A stretch of DNA of 64,000 nt from Apodemus sylvaticus (Eukaryota > Chordata > Mammalia > Rodentia > Muridae). A model generated the notes under the pieces. It was not told the DNA's origin. It ran no database searches and worked only from the letters and a program-made list of their open reading frames with translations. Shown one piece after another: positions 33,110-43,800 of the stretch. Numbering within the stretch: the stretch's first letter is position 1; the number at the start of each line of letters is the position of its first letter. The stretch spans positions 74,633,311-74,697,310 of the forward strand of contig NC_067482.1 of assembly GCF_947179515.1 (NCBI RefSeq), in the 5' to 3' direction. The position numbers were made by a program, and so were the translations under genes.

Positions 33110-34287
33110 ACTATGTGTTGAAACCTAAGCCTTGGGTCACACCTAGGGTCTTTTGGTTTTCTAGGTCTAGGAGAGGCCAGAAGCCTACATTTCCCACCAG
33201 TCCCTGAAAACACTGCACATGCTGGCCCAGCACCCAGTTTTGAGAAGCACAAGGTCAAGGCAGGCTGGGCCTGTTTGACCTGGTGAGGCATCTGAGGGGC
33301 AGGTGGAGGTGTAATGCCTGGGGAAGCAGGACACTGACTACTCAGTCTCTTACTGTGTCCTGTGTGAGCTTCTGTCTCTAAGACACTCTTAGTGACACTG
33401 TGAGCCTGCGAGGTCCCAGGAGCAGGATCGCTCTTTCACCCGCTGTTGGGCATGGAGCAGGGAGCAGAGACAGAGGATGTCCCGGGCAGGCTCTATCTCA
33501 GTATCTCTGTATTTTGAATACCAAGAACTTTATAGGTTTGAGGAGGATTTCATTTCTCTGATTGCCATGCAGGGGCAATGCTGAATCACACCATCTGTAG
33601 GTGCTTGGATCCAGAGACTCCTTCAAGGTTCATGTACAGCACCTCTATCAGATCTTCACATGCCCTGTGTCTGCAGAGCCCCTGGCCACCCTGGCATACG
33701 CTGCTGACAGTGCATGCATGCCCTCTTTACTCTAGCTGGAGATATCAGATGTGACGCCCAGAGGTGAGCTTTCTCTGCGGTCCACACTTTCCTACACCTC
33801 TTTCTTGAATCTCTGTGCAAGTCTTTGTTGTGGGTTTAATGCAAAGTGATTGGAAGTGGAGCGACAGATCTCTGCAGAGTTCTCCTTTATTCTCTCCTCG
33901 GCTCCAGCCCCCCATCTCCAGCCCTTTGTAGGAGCTGCCTCCGAAGTGGTCTCTCTGCCTGTCCTCAAGGCCAGGATAGCAGCTATAAAAAAAGCTAATA
34001 ATCTCACTCCCCTGCTTCAAACACTCCAGCTACACTCGGTCAGCCTCTGAATATCAATTGAGCTACTCCTGGGCACAGCAGTAAGATCAGCACTCAAGGG
34101 CTCTTCCCTCTGCCAGGCGGGCACCTGTGGTGGCTGTGGCTGGCTCCTTCTCCACACTTGCTTCTTTGGTTGACAGTCCCATGTCACCTCAAAATAAAGT
34201 GGGGCTTCCCCCTCCTGGCTTCACCCTTCGTCACACAGCGATTTTCCTTTCTCCTGGGTGCCAGCTAATAGCTGAGATAGGCCTTTT
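33110..34287. other. Unassigned, unique-looking sequence
   Basis: Only short overlapping open frames; no repeat recognised. Confidence 0.4.
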
Positions 34288-34302
34288 AATAAGCATCTGT
34301 CC

Positions 34303-34488
34303 TGGGCTGGAGAGATGGCTCAGTGGGTAAGAGCACTGACTGCCCTTCCAAAGGTCCTGAGTTCAAATCCCGGCAATCACATGGTGGCTTACAACCATCC
34401 ATAGTGAAATCTGATGCCCTCATTTGGTGCGTCTGAAGATAGCTACAGTGTACTTAGATATAATAAATAAATAAATCCTAAAAAAAAA
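34303..34488 (+). mobile_element. B2 SINE, intact, with 15-bp target duplication
   Basis: Full B2 from TGGGCTGGAGAGATGGCTCA through GGTCCTGAGTTCAAATCC to AATAAATAAATAAATCC and an A tail. AATAAGCATCTGTCC flanks at 34288-34302 and 34489-34503. Confidence 0.95.
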
Positions 34489-34699
34489 AATAAGCATCTG
34501 TCCATCCTGCTGGACCCGAGCCTCCTCGCCTTCATCAGTGTCTCTAGGTCCAGGCATGGCTGCAAACTGAATGATCTCAACAGCTTTGGGCTCACCATGG
34601 AGGAGATGAACCAGACACGCTCTTTTAAATCCCTGTATCCTCACTGGAGCAGAGGCAGTAGATTGTTCTGGAAAGAGACCCAGTAGGGCATCACACCTG

Positions 34700-35075
34700 T
34701 ATGCCAGACCTGGACTCTTCTACTTGTGGGGGGCTTTGACCAAGTCTCTGTGACCTGAGTCTCAGATGGGCTGGGATAGCCGGTGGTGGCTCCCATCTCT
34801 CCCTGACTGGTGGTCGAGTGTCCCAGGGCCCCTTCCCCAGATGATAAGAAATACAGGTGTTATAAAAGATGCCACCTCTGGTCATAGCACCTGGGTTAGA
34901 GTCTGGGTGACTTCAGGCTGTAACTGAACTTTTGAATGTTTCCTCATTTGTAAACGGGGACAGTTCTACCTACTACCTGTCCTAGTCATGAGGTGGCAAT
35001 TGATAATCTGCAGTGGCAACCTGCTAGACACAGAGGCCCCTAGGAAAATCCCCAATATGTAGTAGGTGTTCAGTA
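34700..35075 (+). mobile_element. MIR SINE remnants
   Basis: CTTTGACCAAGTCTCTGTGA (about 34730) and, more clearly, TGACTTCAGGCTGTAACTGA, TTTCCTCATTTGTAAACGGG and CAATATGTAGTAGGTGTTCA follow MIR core and tail order. Confidence 0.6.
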
Positions 35076-36349
35076 GTCTGTCATGGTCTGAGGCTTTCTC
35101 TTATTAGAAGCTTTTTGAAAAATTAATTAGTACAACAAAGCCAAACTTGCCCAAAATTGGAGGAGATCACAGCTGCGATGGTATACAGTTATGACTTGGA
35201 ACTCCTGCCATCCCTACCTCAGATCTGGGAAAGACGCATGGGAGTCAGTCACATTATCTCCTGGTTTCCTGTCCTTCCCCAATCCCTTCGACCCCAGACT
35301 GACAGGCTTTGCTGGCTTTCTTTGCTAGACCAAATGTAGCCACAGCTGTGCACCCTCCTCTCTTGCCTGGCTTTGGACTTCAGCTCCTGAGATTTTCCGG
35401 TTGGAAGTTTACATCAGGGTGCAGCCTGGGCACATTCCACAGGAGGAGGTCGTCTTGGACGCCCTGCTGGAGCTCCAGTCCTACTCAGTGCTTGGCACTG
35501 CGGAGCCCTGGCAAAGTGACATGTCCTGAACAGGAACTCCTGGAGGGGGCGCTGGAGTTCAACTTTGGTAGCTAGCAAGTTCAGACTTTGTTGGATACTT
35601 AGTTCTTTGCTCTATTTGGTTCTCTGAAGTGATGAGACCCAGCAGGTAGCGGGGCCTTACAGTGTCTATCTCTAAATCTCTGTCTCCTGGACTCTGCCCC
35701 TAAGAGGATGCCAAGGGGATAAAGCTCAGCTGTACCCTTGCCCTTATTTGGGTGGGCTCCTGCTTTGTGCCCTGGATGGCAGAGGGGCTGGTAATGATGG
35801 CTGCTTTTATTGACATCGAATTAAAGACTTGGTGAGCTCTGGGTCTTGTTTCCACATGTTCTGTGCTGGCCTACCCCGGTCTGGCTGGGACCTCTCCTCT
35901 CGGTTCTTTCCTAGCTACCACTACACAGGTGGACTCTTCTGTTCAGGGGCTCCCCCTGGAGGTGGGAGATAAAGCTAGAGTCTGAAGGACGGAGTTGGTT
36001 TTGGGTGACACCCCAAGGTTCCTGCACTGTCCTCAGCTGCCTGGGACATCTCTCTGGGTTTTCATGACTCCTAGGCATCCCCTGTCTCCAGCAGCGCCCT
36101 GAGGAGGCGCTCTCCCCATCTCTGCAGAAGGGCTGCCCTGGAGTTGTTTGGTCTGTAAGCAGGCTACTTGGGTGTGGCTTGTTTCCCTTTGTTGCACCCC
36201 GTTGTGCCCCCAAGTGCCTGGAACTCTGCCTGGTCAAATGTAGATGCCTCGTAAACGCCTCGAGAAAGTCCGGGAGGATGAAAAGAGGGTGGGAGAAGAG
36301 GAGCGAGGATAAAGTTGGGAGTCACAGTGAAGGAAGAAAGGGATCTTGG
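35076..36349. other. Sorcs2 proximal 5' flank, unique
   Basis: Non-repetitive. Contains AAAAATTAATTAGTACAAC at about 35117, a CTCF-like motif at 35539, and rising GC content towards 36350. No upstream exon recognised. Confidence 0.5.
35539..35555 (+). promoter_or_regulatory. Candidate CTCF site about 1 kb upstream of Sorcs2
   Basis: CCTGGAGGGGGCGCTGG fits the CTCF core (CC..NAGGGGGCGCTGG). It lies in non-repetitive DNA upstream of the CpG island. Binding is inferred from motif only. Confidence 0.45.
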
Positions 36350-36432
36350 AGGTGCGACTGCACTCAGGACATCCTGGCCCGGCCTGGCCCGGCCCGGAGC
36401 TGCTGTGGCTCGAATGCGGCCGGCAGGTGGCG

Positions 36433-36588
36433 ATGCTCCCTTGGCTGCGTGGCGGCGTTGAGTCCCCTCCTCCCGCGCTCCCTCCCTCCCGGCTCCTTTC
36501 TCTGCGCTCTTGCTCAAGCTCCCAGCGCCCTCCCGCTCTCCTGGCCGCGGTGTCGCCTGCACCACCCCGCTGCTACCTACCGGCGACC
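36433..36588 (+). other. In-frame open extension upstream of the Sorcs2 start (alternative ATG at 36433)
   Basis: The Sorcs2 frame stays open upstream of 36589. An ATG at 36433 (context GGCGATGC, G at -3 but C at +4) would add 52 residues before the usual methionine. The frame remains open to about 36346 without a further ATG. It would be used only if transcription starts upstream of 36433. It is Pro/Leu/Ser-rich with no recognisable domain. Confidence 0.45.
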
Positions 36589-37065
36589 ATGGCGCACCGG
36601 GGACCCCCGAGCGCCCCGAAGCGCCCTGGCCCTACTGCTCCGGACCGGAGCTTTCAGGCTCTGCCGCCGCCGTGCTGGCCACGTCTGTGGCCGCTGCTGC
36701 TGCTGCTGGTGCTGGCGGCTGCCTGCGGAGCGATGGAGCGCTCCCCCAAGCCCGGGCTCCAGGGTCCCGGTGTGCAGGTCACCAGGCGGCTGCCCGCGGA
36801 ACGCACGGAGTCCGGCGATCGCAAGGATCCACAGGCAGAAGAATCGGAGCCCAGCGCCCCAGGTCTCGGTCCGGGTTCTGCTTTGGGTCCCAGCACCGAT
36901 GGCGCCCCAGCTCCGGGCAAGGGGCGCAGGGCTCGGGCGGCGCCGGTGGCCGGTGCGGCTTCGGCTTCGCGCGCACAGGTCTCGCTCATCAGCACGTCGT
37001 TCGTGCTCAAGGGAGATGCGACGCACAACCAGGCTATGGTACACTGGACAGGAGAGAACAGCAGC
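36589..37065 (+). CDS. Sorcs2: Sorcs2 exon 1 coding part (VPS10-domain receptor SorCS2, N-terminus; partial gene)
   Basis: SorCS2 is a type I membrane receptor of the VPS10/sortilin family that binds proneurotrophins and sorts neuronal cargo. This exon encodes residues 1-159: a basic/proline-rich start, a hydrophobic signal-peptide core at about residues 34-47 (LWPLLLLLVLAAACGA), a low-complexity propeptide, a minimal furin-type site RRAR at 113-116, then the conserved start of the mature receptor (AQVSLISTSFVLKGDATHNQ at 129-148) and a sequon N157-S-S. That last block matches SorCS2 as I recall it; the propeptide is divergent, as expected. The start ATG has A at -3 and G at +4. The exon holds exactly 159 codons before GTAAGT, giving a phase-0 junction after GENSS, and the known protein continues with Val from exon 2. 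The remaining exons, including the VPS10 propeller, PKD, transmembrane and tail, lie outside the window. An in-frame upstream ATG exists at 36433. Confidence 0.95.
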
Positions 37066-37071
37066 GTAAGT
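37066..37071 (+). other. Sorcs2: 5' splice donor of Sorcs2 exon 1
   Basis: AGC|GTAAGT is an essentially consensus donor. The reading frame beyond it loses all SorCS2 similarity, while the frame before it matches to the last codon. Confidence 0.92.
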
Positions 37072-40000
37072 GACCTCCGCACGTCCCCCAGCCCTGCCCG
37101 GACACCTCGGGATACCCAGGGAGACCACCACAACCCCCTACTTCCGGACCACCCGCGGTCACTCCTGCTGGGCATTCTTGGCTACTTGGGGGACACGGGT
37201 CACCTCGGCGGCGCCCCTACTGGCTTCTGGCTATGGGTTACTTTTGGAAGGGTCCTCGAATTTGTGAGATTCGGTCTCGCTCAGAAGGCATTCCGGAAGA
37301 TCTGGAGACCACAAGCATCCCTGGCCTCTAGATCTGGGCTACGGGGAAGGTCCCTAGAGTCTTCAGGATCTGGGCAGCATGGGACAACTCCAGGTCCTTG
37401 AGGGCTACCCATCTCTGTGCCGCGTGGATGGTGGGTGGGTCGCCCACACACCGCACTGCATGCACCCTGCAGCTCCAGAGCGCACCTCTGGAATTGCGGG
37501 CTCTGGAGCCCTTATTACTTCATTTACGCTGATCTCGGGGTCCACGATATCCCTGGAAGTTCCGTGATTTGTTTGAAGACTCTTAATTCTAGGATTGCTT
37601 CTCCTTCCACAGCTGTCTGTGGTCTGCCTGCGCCATGGGGTGTTTAACATTATTTAACGTTCTGTGGTCTTTAGAGTAGGATGTCAACTTCCTCCCTGCC
37701 TTTCTCCCTTCCCTCTCCCTCCATCCTTCACCCTCCTGCACTTCCAGATCTAGAATTCAGCCCCTCCCCTTCCCTTTTTGATAGTGCACCCCAAGGGGTT
37801 TGTACTTCCTTGTTAAAGGCCAGACTCACTCTGTCCCCTCTGGGGAGTCTCAGGTGTGGGCACTCCAGGCTTGTAAGTCTGTGCTCTCCGGGGAAGTGTG
37901 TTTTCATGAAGGGAGAGCTAGGAATCCCTCCTCACTACCTGTATCACAGTCTCCTCAGACTTTCCTCCCCCATCCCCCAGTAGGTGACTCCACCTCTTCT
38001 TCTTATCTTCCAAGTTTTGAGGAGACTACATAGACCAGAGTCCCTGCATGCACTGGGAACTGGAGTGAGCGGGTCTCCTTCTCGGGTTATCAGGTGGACA
38101 TAATGGGACTCTTGACACTTGAACATAATGCAGACACTTTTACCTCTGTCTCCTCTCCTCGCACTCTTGGAGACTGCTAGGAGGCTGCCATTTGTACTCA
38201 GAAGGGACAACCAAGTGGCCTTGGCTGGCCTAAACTCCAGTCCTGCCAGCCCCTTCCCTACTGGCTGGCTGGGAGCAGATGCAGGTCCCTTCACTGGTTC
38301 CCTAAGTTAATGGCATCTCCAGGAAGACTAGCAGCCCTCAGAGGGCAGAACTGGTGCTGTGGATGCGGCTGGCCAGCAGGGGGCAGTCAGGGTGCTGAAC
38401 AGAGTACTTGGGTGCTCCTCCCAAAAAGGGCATGGGGGTACCTCGCTGCCTTGCTCAACTGCACCTTGAGCACACCCTCAGACTTTAGGTATGCCGTTGG
38501 TCCCAGCCTTTTAGGGCTGGCTAGTACCTAAAGATAAACCCGGACTCCTGGGCCATTGGCTGTTCTTAAGGACCAAAGGGTAGCCCAGAACGCGAGACCT
38601 GAAAGGGACAGAAACACACTGAGAGTAAGCACCACGGATCTGGAGTGCTGAGATGGTTAATCCAACCAGCTTGTCACTTTGTCACTTAGTTTCATGGTAG
38701 GGGTGACAGATCTACAGGAAAGGAGACCAGCTGCCTCTAGTATGGGCTGCTGTCTAGTTGAACCCCTTATGAGATCACAGCCTGGCCCCTGAAGAGAGTT
38801 GAGAACAGAGAACGGCTGGCTGGGCTCTGAGGGACTCTTTTCTGCAGCCATTATGACATGGGGGCAGGTGTAAGAGGTGGACACCTGGGCCCAGCCTGGC
38901 ACGTAGCTGGCACCCAGCTTATGATGAATGTCCAGGCAACATGGAAACACTGCCTGGGCATCTCTCTGACTTCAGTCTCCTCCCTTCTTCCTGCTCACTG
39001 CACTCAGCCCTGGGCCATGTGGAAGATGGGATTCTCTTACCGCCCACCCATGGCTGGGGATGTGCTCATAGGTTTACCTTGCCTGAGAAAATCCAGGAAT
39101 GGGAAGAGATGGGTGAGGGCTGCCACTGAGAGCCGCCTGAGGAAACCGGTTCTCTCAGATCTGGTTGTGCACAGCACATTCTTGGCACATGAAGTGTCTT
39201 GGAAGTGCGCTGCTCCCCCTCCGTGCCCACTGTGCAGCCACAAGGACAAAGATGAGAGCCAGCACTTGGCGGTTGGCTGGACCTCTCGCATGGAGCACCG
39301 CCTCGGCAAGCTTGGATGAGACGGGAGCAGACCGAGGGGCTCTGTGGGCTCTGTGAGTGCTGCTGTCCTTATGGAGTTGCCTTTGTGCTGTTTGCCCAGG
39401 CCCTCTGCAGATGTGGTCCACGGCAGAGCGCTTGCTTTATCATGTCAGGTGCTTTTCAAAATGAGAGCCCTGGGGGGAGGGGCACAGACTCCCCAACTAA
39501 GGGATGGGCTGAGGGGTGGCGGGACTCAAGCTGGTTCCCAGACAGCCTGTCACTCCAGCTCTGGGAACATATGTGAGTCTTCCCTGCAAAGGCTCGATTC
39601 TTCCGGCTCCCATGGAGATAGGGAAGAGGACTCATTTGGAAGTTCAAACAGGGCCTCTGCAGCTGAATGTTTAGCTGTAGCAACACATTGTTACGAGTGG
39701 GATGAATCCTTCGTGGAAACCGACCAGGATTGCCTTTTGATGGGCCTGGGCTGTGCTGTGCACACAGGACTCTGTGTCTCTACACTGCTGCCCTTGGAGG
39801 CAGAGGTTATATGAAGGTGAGAAACAGACCACTGTTCTGGGCTCCATCTGAGGGGCGGCATTTTCTTGTTAGCCTGGTAGGAATGTGAGGCACTGTTTTG
39901 GGGGACGTTGCTTGCTGATGAGGCTTATTTTAAGAACGGCTCACCTGGGCTCCTTCCCAGGTAACACTTGAAGGCGACTCATGGTTTAACTTGGGTGCAA

Positions 40001-41791
40001 ACTTTTCCCTAGCCAGGTCCCATCTCTGCTCCTCAGACTGACCAGTGACTTCTCTCTAGCCTGTGCTGTGTCTCTGGAAGTGGTGGTGGTTGTTCACAGA
40101 TAATGCTGGGCAGATTAAGCATACTCCACGTCAGGCCTCTGGCTGGACTTCCTACCCTGTGTCATGTTATATAAATACAGAGAGCCCGATGCAGGTCAGA
40201 AGGTGGGTTCTCTGTGGTGGGAGGTTGAGGGCAGGCTGGGCCTTAGTGTCTTGTATAGAGGGATCATGGCCTCTGTCTGGGTTGTATTGGAACTGCTGCA
40301 GGCTAGGTTCCTTGAGGCCAGGTGCATTGGTTTGCTCTGGCTTTGTGGCAAAGGACCGTGGCAGTGTGGGTCCTGGACAGCAGTGTCCTTTTGACCCTTT
40401 GTTTGCACCCGGAACATGATCTTTCCTTCCTATTGGGACACCAGTACCACTGAGTTAAGGCCACCTCGACAAACTCAATATAACAGAATCACGATTAGAA
40501 GACCTACTCCTGATCCACTTGTTTGGAGGTCCTGGGCTTCAGTTTGTGGACCTTGGGGGAGGGGCCGACATAGTCCCACCCCCAAGAGCAGGGAGCGGGT
40601 ATCACTGTCATCCTCTGAGCAAGCACCTAGAGAGATGAGAGACACAAACAGGTAGCTAAGAGGACGTCATCAGGGAGGACAGCATAGAAGAGGTGGCCTC
40701 AGGGCCGCCTCAAAGGATGAATAGTGGAGGAGAGGAGAGAGGGAGGTGTTCAATCTGGATCGACAGTTTGAAGGTCACAGGTGCCACACAGAGGCTCCAG
40801 ATACATCGTGTGGGAGCAGAAGTCTAAACAAGAAGCTGGGAGGGAAAAAGATTGCCCGTGATCCCCAGATGTGAGGCTGAAGAGCCCAGGGCAGTGTTGG
40901 GGTGGGGAACATTTTGGCTTCCAAGCCTGCTGGCCTGAGTTTGTCTCGGGATCGCCCTTCTGGCCTTGGATCCCAGGACAAATGGAGGAGACCCTCTGTC
41001 CTCACTGTGGAAGGGGGACTTGCAGGCTCCTGGGTTGGTTGTGCAAGGGTCAGATTTTCCAAGTGAAATGCATAGATCACAGCATGGTGTGTAGCAAGAG
41101 GTTAGCTTGGCATTCAGCCCGGGGGAGGCCACCGGGAGGAGTACAGGGCTGAGGCTCGTGGGGCTCTGTACTGCTTTGGGAAGAGGCTTCTGGTCTGTGT
41201 TGTGCCTTGGCTGTGCTGGGGAGAGGGAATCTGAGGGGGGTCTCCAGGTTAGGGGGAATGGGGACCCCTGCTGTGCCAGCTGCTTACTTTCTCCAGTGCT
41301 GGGCTCTGAGGCGCCAAGTCAGTCTCTACAGCCCTGTGTCCTATAGCTGTGGTTTGGGGGTGTTTATAGTTTTATGGTTTTGTATTAGAAGTATTTCAGT
41401 GGCTCCTGGGCACTGCGAGTTCCGAGTTCAGGGCTCCCGAGAGCCAGTCTCCCTTTGTTCTATGGCTGGAGCAGAGGTCTGGCTTCCTGTGGGAGCTGAG
41501 ACTGGCAGCTTGTAGGCCCTGAGCACTCGTCCTTGCAGCCACAACCAAAGCATCCAGCGGCCACCCAAGTGAGACAGAGACCAAGATGACGTGGTTCATG
41601 CTGAGTGTCTGTCACGGGGGCTGTCAGGGGCGTGCGAGCCTGTCAGGACCTTGAGTCCAGTGTCTGGATGAAGAATGAGGAGAAAGACAGCGATGCCTGT
41701 GCTGTGGACAGGCGGCAGTCAAAGAGCAGTGTACCGTAGCCCAGGGTCTGTGGAGGCCAACCATAGGTGCATACTTTAGTGGTCTCCTGTT
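37072..41791. other. Intron 1, largely unique DNA
   Basis: No SINE or LTR recognised over 4.7 kb, unlike the flanking regions; many short open frames on both strands are not coding-like. Pyrimidine-rich at 37690-37740. CTCF-like motif at 38373. Confidence 0.5.
38373..38386 (+). promoter_or_regulatory. Candidate CTCF site in proximal intron 1
   Basis: CCAGCAGGGGGCAG, preceded by TGG and followed by TC, is a near-ideal CTCF core in unique sequence 1.3 kb after exon 1, in the same orientation as the upstream candidate. Confidence 0.55.
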
Positions 41792-41941
41792 TTGTGCTAA
41801 GGGTACCCCAGGGTCCTGTGCTGAGGGTGTCCAGGGTCCTGTGCTGAGGGTGTCCAGGGTCCTGTGCTGAGGGTGCCCAGGGTCCTGTGCTGAGGGTGCC
41901 CAGGGTCCTGTGCTGAGGGTGCCCAGGTTCCTGTGCTGTGT
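41792..41941. repeat. 23-bp minisatellite, about 6.5 copies
   Basis: Unit GGGTCCTGTGCTGAGGGTG plus T/C CCA. First two full units carry GTGTCCA, later ones GTGCCCA; partial units at both ends. Confidence 0.93.
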
Positions 41942-42780
41942 AGAGCAGCAGTATGTGGAGGGATCACAGGTGCTGAGGGACCCTGCCAGAATTTGTGTGT
42001 AAGGATGATCATATACATTGTATCCTGTATAACTTTCATTTGTGAGGGAGGTGGTTAGAGTGACTGGGGGTCACCCTTAAGGACAGGGAAGGCATACTGC
42101 ATTTTCACTTGGGCCCAGTCTGACAGGTCAGTGAGAAGGCTTTGCAGCCTGTGGGATGGCATCCTCCCATGCAAACATTTGAAGTCCAGTGGGAGCACCC
42201 CAAGAACCCCACTGCCTGCAGCTCACAGAGACTCAGCTGGGGAAGATGAAGAGGCACAGATGGGATCTGGGAAGGAGTCAGGGCAGCTCATTTCAACTGT
42301 AAAGTCTGAGGAAAATTAAGTCAATTGACTATGTCAGTGAGCTAGGCGTGGGGAGCAGTGGAGGCCCGGATGGGAGGGGCCATTTGGGGCCGAAAGGACT
42401 GTAGGCCTCCTTCCGCCATAGTGCGGGCCACCTGGGCCAGGATCTCTCTCAGGGGGTTTCCGGCCATATCTGAGGGAGACTCTTGGCCCTGGCAGCGGCA
42501 CCACTTCTGTCTTCCCTGTTGGATGGACATCTCTTTTGACTGGCGGTGGGCAGCTGCCTTCCTTCGTTCTTGTTCAAGGTCACAGGTGTGATGCCTTTGT
42601 GGACTGAGGCCCCCTGCACTTCATGTCATCTTTTTTGGGCACCTCAGGCTTGATCCCAGATGGTCCCCAGCTCCCCTCTTCCAGACCCTCCAATAGACCC
42701 TAAGGTCCTGTCCTGTTCAATGCTCTAGTGGGCAGCCCAGAGTCCAGAGGACCTGCCTCCGAGTCCTGCACCCTCGTGTG
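41942..42780. other. Unassigned intronic sequence
   Basis: No feature recognised. Confidence 0.4.
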
Positions 42781-42880
42781 GTGTGCATGTATGTACATGT
42801 GTGTGTGTGCGTGCACGCATGTGTGTGTGTACGTGTGTGCGCGTGCGTGTGTGTGTTTGCACACACATGCGCACATGCAT
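42781..42880. repeat. TG/CG alternating purine-pyrimidine tract
   Basis: GTGTGTGTGCGTGCACGCAT and GTGTGCGCGTGCGTGTGTG: long alternation including CG steps, a strong Z-DNA candidate. Confidence 0.85.
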
Positions 42881-43710
42881 AGACTAGACTGAATGGAGGG
42901 TTTTTCACCTTCAGCTTCTGTCCATGCGGCCAGTAGACACAGGAGCCGTGCTTGGGAGGCTCCCGTGCATTTGCAGATACTCTGTGCTCTGAGAGTTAGC
43001 ATTGCTGGCAAAGGGATGAGATGTCTGCTCTTGGCCCCCTGAGGACTGTAGCACTGGATAGGAGGAAGCTGGGTGTGCGGAGGTGCTGTGTGGGGCGACC
43101 CCTGGTAAGTTTCAGCGTGGGTGAGAGGCTGAGGGTACGGTCACTAGTGTGACAGCCCCTGTGTGGGGGACTCATGCTGCCCTCTCAGCCTCTGACCCCA
43201 GGGACCTTGCCCTGTCCACCAAAGTGCCCACTTGTCTCCCCATTAATCCCTGAAGAATCTCACTCCTCTCTGCCCTCAGTCAGAAGCCTCCAGTGTCTGC
43301 CTCCACTGGCTCTGTACTCGTGTACCCACAGTTTCTTGGGTCTCAGTTTCCTTGTCTGTAACATGAGCAGCAGTGCCATGATTTCCATATCACTACTGAC
43401 CCTGCTATGGACTTTGTGTATACCCTTAATTTATTCATACTTTATTTATAGATATGGTGAGCAGCATTGGGAAGGGCTTGAAAGTCCCAGTGCTGGTACA
43501 CACAGCTTTCTCTTCTTAATGACGCTGTAGATGCAGGCCTTAATGCCCCAAGGCTCCAGTGTGAACGCCAGCAACAGGCGCAGCCAGACTCCCCTGCTTT
43601 TGTGTTCTAGTTGGTTGAGGACAGAGCCTCTCTGAGCCTGCTGTTAGTTAGTAAAGGAAGGATAACAATTCTGTGTCAGGCTAGTTGTCCATCTTGGGCA
43701 CCCTGTGGAG
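42881..43710. other. Intronic; MIR-like core at 43320-43420
   Basis: GGTCTCAGTTTCCTTGTCTG then TAACATGAGCAGCAG resembles MIR. The rest is unassigned. Confidence 0.4.
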
Positions 43711-43800
43711 CCTGGCTAGAATGGGTGGAGCTTGTACAGAATGGGTGGAGCCTGACCAGCATGGGTGGAGCTTGTGCAGCATGGGTGGAGCCTGGCCAGC
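43711..43800. repeat. 20-bp minisatellite, 4.5 copies in alternating pairs
   Basis: Each unit ends ATGGGTGGAG; the first half alternates CCTGRCYAGM and CTTGTRCAGM, so the true period is 40 bp. Confidence 0.88.

Larger units (their letters stand above)
36350..37100 (+). promoter_or_regulatory. Sorcs2: CpG island / Sorcs2 promoter, 5' UTR and exon 1
   Basis: GC content and CpG density rise sharply here compared with the AT/CA-rich surroundings. The region contains GGCCCGG-type direct repeats at about 36378-36398, CCCTCCC blocks at 36465-36500, no evident TATA box, and a pyrimidine-rich stretch just before the start codon. This is typical of a TATA-less CpG-island promoter. The transcription start cannot be placed from sequence; it probably lies between about 36300 and 36550. 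Confidence 0.8.

Noticed and set aside
34303..34380. tRNA-like A and B boxes in B2 heads here and at 32877 and 60892
   Set aside because: Part of SINEs derived from tRNA; no cloverleaf typical of a functional tRNA gene.
36179..37175. Other long frames through the CpG island (296, 187, 184, 173 codons)
   Set aside because: Shadows of GC-rich sequence; only the frame starting at 36589 matches SorCS2.
37066..37401. Continuation of the SorCS2 frame past 37065
   Set aside because: The donor GTAAGT lies exactly where SorCS2 similarity ends, and the following residues are unlike the family; retention would give a truncated protein.
41792..41941. CRISPR-like regularly spaced repeats
   Set aside because: Units are contiguous with no unique spacers, and the genome is mammalian.
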